From assembly GCF_036985595.1 (NCBI RefSeq), contig NZ_BTPU01000056.1:1-35489 (forward strand): a stretch of 35,489 nt of DNA. Reading direction: 5' to 3'. This document shows positions 15,856 through 26,200 of this stretch, in pieces (position 1 is the first letter of the stretch; every line of letters starts with the position of its first letter). The stretch comes from Vallitalea maricola. GTDB taxonomy: Bacteria > Bacillota > Clostridia > Lachnospirales > Vallitaleaceae. Below the pieces are notes generated by a model. It ran no database searches and had not been told where the DNA came from. It was given only the letters and a program-made list of their open reading frames with translations. A program made the translations under genes and the position numbers.

Positions 15856-17274
15856 TTATTGCTCATCTTTTTTATATCCTGAAAAGATTTCTTTGTAACA
15901 TATTTTACCGCTTGGATTTTTTTTGATTTCTTCTACCTTGAATATGTCTACACATTCATAATCAATCTTAAATTTTTTAATAATCTTTTTTTTGATTTGC
16001 TGAGATATTCTCATATCCGTTACTGCAATTAACAGTAGATCATCTCCACCACCGCATACACAGTCAAATCCCTCTTGCTTCAGGTGCTGCTCTATTTCAT
16101 CTAGGTTCATCCTTTTACCTAATATTTTAATAAAACGACTAGACCTTCCTACTATATAGAAATAACCATCTTCATCAAAATAAGCCAAGTCTCGTGTATT
16201 CAGACATCCTTTATATTCATCACCTTTAGCTAAATCCATTCTATTGTATGCATAACCCAGCATAACATTAGCACCTTCATAATATAGAGTTCCTTCTTCT
16301 CTTGGTTTAGTTATTACCTTTCCTTCATCATCTTTTAGATATAATTTGCCATCAGGAATTGCAATACCTATACTCTTATTTTTACTTAAGTTATATTCTG
16401 GGGGCAAATAGCTAATCCTAGCTGTAGCTTCTGTCTGCCCATACATGACAATAAATTTTATGTTATGTTCTCTTGAATACTTAGCATATTCAGCAACCAT
16501 TTCTCCCCTGAGTTTTCCACCTGCTTGTGTAAAATAACAAAGAGAAGGTAGATGCATATCAAAAAAGCCTAATGTTTTCAACATTTCATATGTATATGGC
16601 ACTCCTGTCAAAGATGTAGCATCATATTTACGAAATAAATCCCAGAAATCCTTCTTGATAATAGAATGATTTGTTAGTAGAATAGTTGCTCCTACATACA
16701 AATGGCTATTAATGACCGATAATCCATAAGCATAATTCATTGGAAGATTGGTAATAGGCCTTTCCTCACTATCCAACTTCAAATACTCAGATATGGATTT
16801 GGCATTAGCATTAATACTTTTGCGTGTCAATCGCACTCCTTTTGGTGACCCTGTTGAACCAGAAGTCAGCATTAACAAACTTAAATCAGAATAAATGGAA
16901 TAATCTGTGTTATTATAATCTGTCTTCAATAATTCATATTTATCATTAGTAAAAACAGGTTGTTGTTCACCTGAAACAGGCTGCCATATATATTCTGGCT
17001 CATAGGATTCAATAATATTATCCAACAAATCTCTATCAACAGTATTATCCACCAGCATTACTACTTGTCCTGCAGCTATACCACCTAGATATCCTACTAT
17101 TGATTCTACTGTATTCTTACATTTTACAAGTATCAGTGATTTCTTATTAGAAGGAATCACTTTTCCAAAGTCAAGAACCATATTGTTCAATTCATTATAA
17201 GTATAGTTATTACCTTCATCATCAATAACAGCTGTATTCTCTTTAAAACTTTCTAAATCCCGAAATATATCCAT
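15856..17274 (-). CDS. AMP-forming acyl ligase (acyl-CoA/acyl-ACP synthetase, ANL superfamily)
   Basis: 472 residues from ATG 17274, which has AGGTGA 5 nt upstream. A GTG at 17283 overlapping the PKS stop is also in frame. ANL core motifs: LTSGSTGSPKGV (P-loop, about 133-144), VMYGQTEAT (about 275-283), a Gly/Asp hinge region RDLAYFDEDGYFYIVGRSSRFIKILG, and the C-terminal catalytic Lys in NPSGKI. It is shorter than fatty-acyl-AMP ligases and lacks NRPS-specific context. It should adenylate a carboxylic acid and load it on a carrier, most likely the 80-aa ACP two genes downstream. It begins 5 bp after the thioesterase-terminated PKS, so translational coupling is likely. The substrate cannot be read from the sequence. 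Confidence 0.88.
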   Translation of the reverse strand: MDIFRDLESFKENTAVIDDEGNNYTYNELNNMVLDFGKVIPSNKKSLILVKCKNTVESIVGYLGGIAAGQVVMLVDNTVDRDLLDNIIESYEPEYIWQPVSGEQQPVFTNDKYELLKTDYNNTDYSIYSDLSLLMLTSGSTGSPKGVRLTRKSINANAKSISEYLKLDSEERPITNLPMNYAYGLSVINSHLYVGATILLTNHSIIKKDFWDLFRKYDATSLTGVPYTYEMLKTLGFFDMHLPSLCYFTQAGGKLRGEMVAEYAKYSREHNIKFIVMYGQTEATARISYLPPEYNLSKNKSIGIAIPDGKLYLKDDEGKVITKPREEGTLYYEGANVMLGYAYNRMDLAKGDEYKGCLNTRDLAYFDEDGYFYIVGRSSRFIKILGKRMNLDEIEQHLKQEGFDCVCGGGDDLLLIAVTDMRISQQIKKKIIKKFKIDYECVDIFKVEEIKKNPSGKICYKEIFSGYKKDEQ

Positions 17275-17279
17275 ATTAA

Positions 17280-20200
17280 TCACCTACGCTTTTTATAATT
17301 GTTTAAATCCCATGCTATCAACTTTAATAATTTTTCTTGGCTTTGTTCTTCATGCAAGAATAAATGATTACCTGATAAGGTATGAAACCTAAATTTATTT
17401 TTTGTTAATTTACACCATAATCTCATTTCTTTTTCTTTGACTACATCATCATCAATACCATGAAATGCAGTAATAGGTATATCAAAAATATCTTCGTCCA
17501 TGTTTTTATAGTCTTTTACCATCTTAAGTTCCGAAAGTACTGTTGGTAGCAATGCTTTTAAAACCTCATCATTGATATTTGAATTAAAATCAATAACTTT
17601 TAATACTTTCACCAATTGTTCGTCACTGACTGATGAAATAATATCTGGGTTCGGAATATCATCAAAACCCATAGCCTCAAACTTTTCTTTCCTATATGTA
17701 ATAAGTGGATTAGGTTGAATAACTGGTGAGGTATATGCCCCAACAAATAAATGTTTCGGTTTATTATCAAGTTCTTTCCATAATTGATAAGCTAATCTAT
17801 ATGCTATTAATGCTCCTATACTATGTCCATAAAATCCATAAGGTACATCAAGCTCTTGTAAAAGTATATTTTTTAATGTATCAACGGCCATATTAATATC
17901 AATAAATGGTTTTTCCTTAATCCTATTTTCCTTACCTGGAAGCTGTATAGGGCATATCTCTACATCATCCGGTAATTTCTTATGCCAATTTTTAAATAGT
18001 GAAGCTCCTCCACCACTACCATATGGCAGACAGAAAAGTCTGAATGCAGGATTCTTCTTGACTATCCTGTAAGAAATCCATTTATTCAATTCACTATTAT
18101 CATGTAATTCAATTTCTGATTGTCCATCATCCCTAGCCTCTATATTAGATTTTTTATCTATAATGTCTTCCAATATTTTTGTCATTTCTCTTATAGTAGG
18201 TCCTTGCAGTATCTCTTCTGTAGGAACTTCTACACCCAATATTTTTTTAATCCCATGTCTAATATCAATGGCTATTATTGAATCCATGCCCATATCCATT
18301 AGTGCTTCATCAATATTTATATTTTCTGAGTCCATACCTAATTGTTCTGATACAATAGAGACCACTTTATCTTGTAATTCTTCTTCAATCTCATAATTAA
18401 CACTGCCTTTAGCAGATATAGTATTAATACCTTTTTTTGTTCTGTTTAGCCTGTTAATTGTATTCTTAAGAATTTCTTTTTCTATCTTCTTGACTTTTAC
18501 TTTCTTTGCTTGAGCAATAAGTAAACCATCATCAGTAAAAATCTTGTAATCTCCCTCTAGATAATCTTCACTACTATTTGTTTGATGCAATTTCATATAA
18601 CACCATATGTCATAATCTTTATCCAACTTATCATCACAATTTAGAGTTAATTCTTGTATCTCTGTCATCATGAATAAAGTATTTTCCTGTAGATTATCTG
18701 TGCCTGTAAGAACAAAAAGCTGAGCACAAGAGTCAAATATACCTGGATGAACTCCAATACAATAATTCTTACCCAATTCAGTCTTATCCCATGGTCTGAA
18801 TAGTGTTACTAAATCTTCTCCCTTTTTCCATACCTGGTCTATCCATTTCACAGTATTCCCCATACCAAAACCTTGTTCTTCTATCAATTCATAGAATTCC
18901 ATTGATGAATACTGCATATTATCCTGTTCAGTAATTGCAAGCAGACTATTAGCTTGTAACATATTATCAAGATGCTCATTAATGTTAATATGTCCTTTTG
19001 CATGAATCAGCCAATCATCCCCATCTTTATCCTTACTATAGAAATAAAATTTCCATAAATCATCTTCTTCATTGGTAAAAACCAAATCAATGACTTTATA
19101 ATTATCTTCTATGAACTTCAGAGCTCTTATAAAGGACATATCAATAATTGTATAGGAACTAATACCAAAATAGGATTTAATTGAATCACTTAACATTTCA
19201 AGATAATATCCTACATGTAATACATTAGAGTTATCTTGAATTTCTTTTAAGTTATCAGTACCTATTATATATTCGTATTGAATCTCTTTTAAAGGTGAGG
19301 ATATACGTCTCCCCTTTAAAGGTTCAATATCACATATTTTCCTATAAGCATTTGAAATTGATATTCCATTTCCAATGTTCTTTGCTTTATCTGATTTATT
19401 AGCTTCTACTAACCAATAACGTTGTCTTGTAAAAGGATATGTAGGCAGACTTATTCTACCTGGTATATTGCCATCATATAGTTTATTCCAATCAATATTA
19501 AGTCCTCTTACCCATAAGCCTAGAAGCTTAGAATATTTTTTACGCTTAACCCATTTCCATACTGCTTCCTGTATATCTTCATCTGTTCCCAAGAAACTTA
19601 TCATATCTTTATTATTCTTAACCTGTCCCTCATATAATTCTGATATACCATCTTTTCCTTCTATGTAATCACCTAGCTTATCCTTCAAATCTGGTATATG
19701 TTTTACTACTACAGCTAGACGTTCATCCATAGCTTCACGACCAGTTTGAAGTGTGTAAGCCAACTTACTCAAATCACTATCAGAGTATTGCTTTTCATCC
19801 ACAGCTTTTAACAACTGCTGTACCTGATCCAGTAACTGTTTCCTGCCTTTTGCTGATAATACAACAATTACTGAATTTTGTGATTTTACCATACCTGATT
19901 TCTGACTCACTTTTGGTATATACTCTTCAATGACTACATGAGCGTTAGCCCCTCCTGCTCCAAAAGCAGATACACCAGCTATTCTAGGAAACTCCTTTTT
20001 TTCTCCATTAATTGTTATATTAGGTCTTTCCCACTTAGTGAGCTCTTGCTGTACAACAAAAGGTGTCTTATGAAAATTAATATTCGGATTAAGTTCTTTT
20101 GAATGTAAACTTGGTACTATACTTCTATTATTCATTTGTAAAACAACTTTTGTAATACCAGCTATACCTGCCGCTGCTTCAAGATGACCAATATTGGATT

Positions 20201-23200
20201 TTACAGAACCAATAGCACAAAATCCCTTATCCTTGGTATCTTTCCCAAAAGCCTTATTTAATCCTGTTATCTCAATAGGATCTCCTAGTTCTGTACCTGT
20301 TCCATGAGCTTCTATGTAGCTTACTGTTCGTGAATTAACACCTGCTTTATCTAGTGCCCCTCTAATAGCTTTACCTTGAGCATTTGGATTAGGTACTGTA
20401 TATCCATTAGTTTTTCCACCATGATTGATACTAGTTCCTTTAATGACAGCATAAATATGATCTTCATCTTCAACAGCCATGGATAGAGGTTTCAATAAAA
20501 TACACCCTACTCCTTCTCCTGGTACAAAACCATTAGCGCCCTGTCCAAAACTCTTACATTTTCCATCTATTGAAAGCATCTTTTGGGCACTGAGGGCAAC
20601 ATAATTAGAAGGATGCACGTATAGATTAACTCCCCCTGCGATAGCCATTTCACAATCACCGTTATAAATATGTTCACAAGCTTCATGGACAGCAGTCAAT
20701 GAAGATGAACACATAGTATCAACAGGCATACTAGGGCCCTGTAAGTTCAATAGATAGGAAATCCTATTAGCTACTGAACTAAAAGAAGTATGTGGAAAAA
20801 CTCTCTTACCTTCTTCCCATAAATTAGGTGCATATAAGTCAAATCCTGTTTTGGTAATACCTGCAAAAACACCTACTTTTCTATGATTTTGTATCTCAAG
20901 CTGATTTTTTGTATAACCTGCATCCTCAAGCACCTGCCAGCAAGATTCTATAAACAATCGTTCTTGTGGATCCATATTCATGGCTTCTCTAGGCGATATT
21001 TTGAAGAATAAAGGATCAAAATCTGCAAAACCATCTATGAATCCTCCCCATTTACCATAGCTTTTATTATCTGCTACAGCTTTATTAATGTCAGATTGGA
21101 AAAATCCATCTAATTTCCACCGCTCTTCTGGAATAGTAGTAATACAATCTTTTCCATCCTTTAGGTTTTCCCAATATTCATCAAGGTTCTTAGCTTGTGG
21201 ATATTTTCCGCTCATGCCTATTATGGCTATAGGTTCATGGTTGTTATCAACTTCCTTATGGTTAATACCTCTAGTGATTTCCTTATTCTTCTTTTCTATG
21301 AAATCATTAGATTGATTTGTTACCATAAATCCAGTCCATTCTATGCATTTATCAATATGGTCAGTAATAAAATATTCTGATAAAGCTCCTAATGTCTGAT
21401 ATTCATAAAATAGAGTTTTGGATACTTCTCCAAATACATTGGCGATCTTTTGATTAAGCTGCATAATAATTATTGAATCTACTCCATAATTTTCTAGAGG
21501 TTCCTCTTCTCTGATTCTATCAACACTTAGCTTAATAGTTTTACCAAACAATAATTTCAAGTTATATAAGGTCTTTTCTCTTAACTGTCCAATATCAACA
21601 TTAATATCAGAAGGTTTTACATTATTTGATTGTTGTTTTATTGAACTGTCAATGAATCTGCGTAATTTATCTGATTCACCATCTAACACCATCAACTGGC
21701 TATTGTTAGAAGCTAACCCATGATATAACATACTGATTCCTGTTTCTGTCTTCATAGGAATCATTCCTGTTTCCTGTTTTAATATATTTTCAGTTTCTTG
21801 GTCAATACTCATTCCTCCATCTTTCCATAAAGGCCAGTTAATAGATACTGTTTGACCATATCTCTGTTTTCTATCTACTAAATGGTTACGATACTTGGCA
21901 TAGGCATCCATAAATGCATTAGCGGCAGCATAATCAGCTTGTCCAAGATTTCCAAATATACCAGCTATAGAAGAAAATAGTACAAAGAAATCCAGCTTAA
22001 TATCTTTACTTGCACAATCAAGATTCTCTAATCCTTTAACTTTTGGAGCTAATACATCCTGAAACTCTTTTGCTGTTTTCTTGATTATAAAATTATCCTG
22101 TATTATTCCAGCAGTATGAATGATACCATTAATGTGTCCGTATTCTATCTGTATATTATCAATTAATTCTACAATATCTTCTTTAATTGTAATATCAGTT
22201 TGTTTATATAATACTGTACTACCTTTATCTATTAATTCTTGTATACTGTTACTCTTATTTTCATTAAGAGTAGAACGCCCTAGAAGAATCAATGTTGAAT
22301 TACTGGTTTTATCAGCTATATTTTTAGCAATTTTCAGTCCCAAACCTCCTAGACCACCAGTAATTAAATATATACCTCCATCTTTCCATGGTATATATAT
22401 ATCATCTCCTGATACTTTCACCTCACTCCAACTTGAAATTAGTCTTTTATTATCTTTTATAAGGACTTGATTATCAAAATAATTTTTAACATTTTCTTCT
22501 AGTATCTCAATAATTTCGTCAGGTTCTTTACTCATTTCAAGTTGAATTATCTGTCCTACCAATTTTGGATTCTCAAGCCACGTAGTTTTCAATAATCCAG
22601 AAAGTCCAGTGAAAAGTTGTTGTTGTATGCCTTCAAATACAATAACTTGAACAAATACACTATCAGTAGGTTTTTCTTTTAAAATACCAGATATCTTGTT
22701 AAATACTTCTATAGCGTATTCTTCAAAGCGGTCTGCTACTGCATCTTGCCTTGAATCTAAAATCAATAGATTCTTGTTGTTCATATTAGTTTGTAAATAA
22801 TCTTGTAACTCCATATCTGGTTCACATAATATTATTAAATGATTCTCAAAACTAATGGATGAATTATCCTCCTCTATTATATCTTGTTCTATCCATACAG
22901 GCTGTAGCATTAGGGTACTTGTATCAGTACTAACATATTCTTCATGGACAATCTTCTGTTCTCTTATATCTTCATTATTAGAAACCCAGTATTTTTCTTT
23001 AGCAAAAGGATATGTTGGTAAACTTATTTTTATAGGCTTCACATCTTTATATAATCTATCCCAATCAATATTGACTCCATTAACCCATAAATCAATAATT
23101 TTAAGATAACAATTGTTAAAGGAATCATCGCTAATAATTTCCTCTAGTTCTTTACTAGAAATAATATTGTGCTTGTTACCTTGGATTCTACTTTGTTTTA

Positions 23201-26200
23201 AGTTATGTATATCTTCTTTTCCATCAATAAACTGCTGTAATTTTGATTTTACATTTTGGGTATTTTCTGCTATTAAAGCAATACGTTCTTCCATTGCTTC
23301 TCGTCCAACCTGTAGTGTATAAGCAATGCTTGGCAAATCTCTATCTGTAAGTTTTTGTTTATCCATAAAACATAATAATTGTTTTATCTGCTCTTTTAAT
23401 CTTTCTTGATTTCTAGCTGAAAGCACTATTACTACTGGTTGTTCAGTATTAATCACTATGTTTGATTGTTCTGATTTAGTGTATTCTTCTACTATTAAAT
23501 GGACATTAGTTCCTCCTGCTCCAAAAGAAGAAATACCTGCTCTTCTAGGAATTTCTCTATTTTCTATTATAGGTCGATTCCAATTTTCTGTTTTTTGTTG
23601 TACTACAAAAGGAGAATCGTCAAAATCAATATTTTTATTCAATCCCTTTCCATGCATTACATTCTTTGCCAAAGTTTTATGTTTCATCTCTAATAGAACT
23701 TTTGCCAGTTGAGCCATTCCAGCCGCAGCCTCAGCGTGACCAATATTTGATTTCACAGAAGAAATTGAGCAAAAGCCTTTATCTTCAGTATATTTTTCAA
23801 ATACATCTTTTAATCCCGCTATTTCTATAGGATCACCTAAAGCAGTTCCTGTCCCATGGGCTTCAATACAACTAATACTACGTGGATGTATATTACTATA
23901 TATTAATGCATCCTCTATAGCTTGAGATTGTGCAACTGGGCTAGGCACTGTATATCCATTAGTAGTTCCAGCATGACTGACCCCTGAACCTTTTATGATT
24001 CCATAGATATGATCACCATCTTCTATTGCATCATCAAGTGGTTTTAACAATATTGTACCCACACCCTCAGAAGGTACATACCCTGTTCCACCTTCGCAAA
24101 AAGCTCTACATCTTCCATCAGTAGAAGCAAACTGAGTTTGTGATAAAGCAATATATTTGCTAGGATGAAGCGATAAGTTAACTCCACCAGCAACTGCCAT
24201 AGAAGACTCTCCTCTTTTGATACTTTCACATGCTAGATGAACAGCATATAATGAAGACGAGCAAGCTGTATCTACAGTTAAACTTGGTCCAGTAAAATTC
24301 ATCACATAGGATACTCTATTGGAAATAGTAAATATCTGCCCACTTGCAGTATACATTTCTCTATTGGCCTTAAAGGCTTCTTCTGCCTTTAACAGTTGAT
24401 AATTATTGAAAGTAGCACCTGCAAATACTCCTATTCTATTACTATATCTCTCTTTTCTTAATGATTCTCTTGTGTATCCAGCATCCTCTACACAAGCCCA
24501 TGCTGATTCAAGAAAAAGTCTTTCTTGAGGGTCCATATCCATAGCATTGATAGGTGATATATTAAAAAACAACGGATCAAAGCAATCAATATCTTTTAAG
24601 AAACCTCCCCATTTGCTGTAACTTAGACCAGTTTCCACAGCTTTAACTCTATTAGGTTCATAAAAACCCTCTAAAGACCAGCGTGAAGTAGGTATCTCCT
24701 CAATACAATCTTTACCTTCATATAAATTCTGCCAGAATTCTTCAAGTGTATCTGCTTGCGGATAATGTCCTGAAATACCGATTATGGCAATATCACAATC
24801 TGTTTGTCTATCTAAATTCTCTATAGATTTTTTTCTTAGCGAAATATTTTTTTCAGCTACTATGGGCTGATTAATATTTGTTGTTATTGGTGTAGCAGCC
24901 TTATCATCTATCAATGATTCTACTGCATCTTTATGATTTTCTGCGATATATTCACCTAATGCTTTAACAGTATTATATTTAAAAAATAGAGTAGTATCTA
25001 ATTTTCCTGTCCATTTTTCTACTTTTTGATTCATTATAGATATTATTATGGAATCTAACCCTAATTCCTCAAAATGTGTTTCAACATCTAATCTATCCTC
25101 AGGAATTTTAGTAACTTCTATCATCAAAGTTCTAAGATGTTCTACTGAAGCTGTTACCAAATCATCATGAGTAATAGTTTCAAGATTTTTAATAAGCTTA
25201 TCAGCTTCTATTTTATCAGTGACATTTTTTGTGTTATTAGCACTACTATTAACTATTTCATTATTGATTGTTACATCATTAACAGTTTTATTATTTTCAG
25301 GCAGCCAATAACTCTCTTTTGCAAAAGGGTATCCAGGTATTGTAATCCTTCTAGGTTTATTATTAGGATACAGCTTATCCCACTGAACATTTAACCCATT
25401 GACCCATAATTCTAATAGCTTATCTAATTCACCTTTATCTATAAGATTTTGTATCAAATCATCAGGTTCTTCTCCATCCAATAAAGAAGATATATCTTTT
25501 GTAATCTTGGCTGATAATATTCTATCTGATAAATAGTCATTAATATATTCATCTAGTCTGTTGAGTAACATTTCTTTGGAATCAGCTATAAATGCCAAAC
25601 GATAGTCCATAGCTGCCCTACCTACCTGTAATGTATATGCCAGATTCAATAAATTTGATTCGTCCTTTGATTCCATCCACTCTTTTACATCTTTGGCATA
25701 TATTTTTAGTTGTTCTTTACTTTTTGCTGACAATACAAATAATACTTCTCTATCTTCATCCATTTTTTGAACTTTTCTTTCATCTTGTTTAGATACGTAT
25801 TCCTCAATTACAAGATGTGCATTAGTTCCGCTGAATCCAAAGGCACTCACACAAGCACGTCTAGGTATTCCTGCTTCTGCCTTCCATGGTTTCAATTTAG
25901 TATTTATATAAAAAGGACTATCATCTAATGAAATATGTCTATTAAGTACTTCAAAATTAATGGTTGGTGGTAAAGTTTTATGTTTTAATGCAAGTAAGAC
26001 TTTACAAACACTTGCTATTCCTGCCGCTGTTAATAGATGACCCACATTACTTTTTGCAGATGAAAGTGCACAATAATTTTTCTTATGGGTATATGAACTA
26101 AATGATTCTATTAGTGCCTCAACTTCTATAGGGTCACCAAGTATCGTACCTGTTCCGTGAGTTTCTACTAATGAGATAGTTTCTGGATTAATATTAAAAC

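Noticed and set aside
18450..19400. An acyltransferase domain between the last KS and ACP
   Set aside because: No GHSxG-type acyltransferase motif is present there or in any other inter-domain region; the GHSIG at Ser3389 belongs to the thioesterase.
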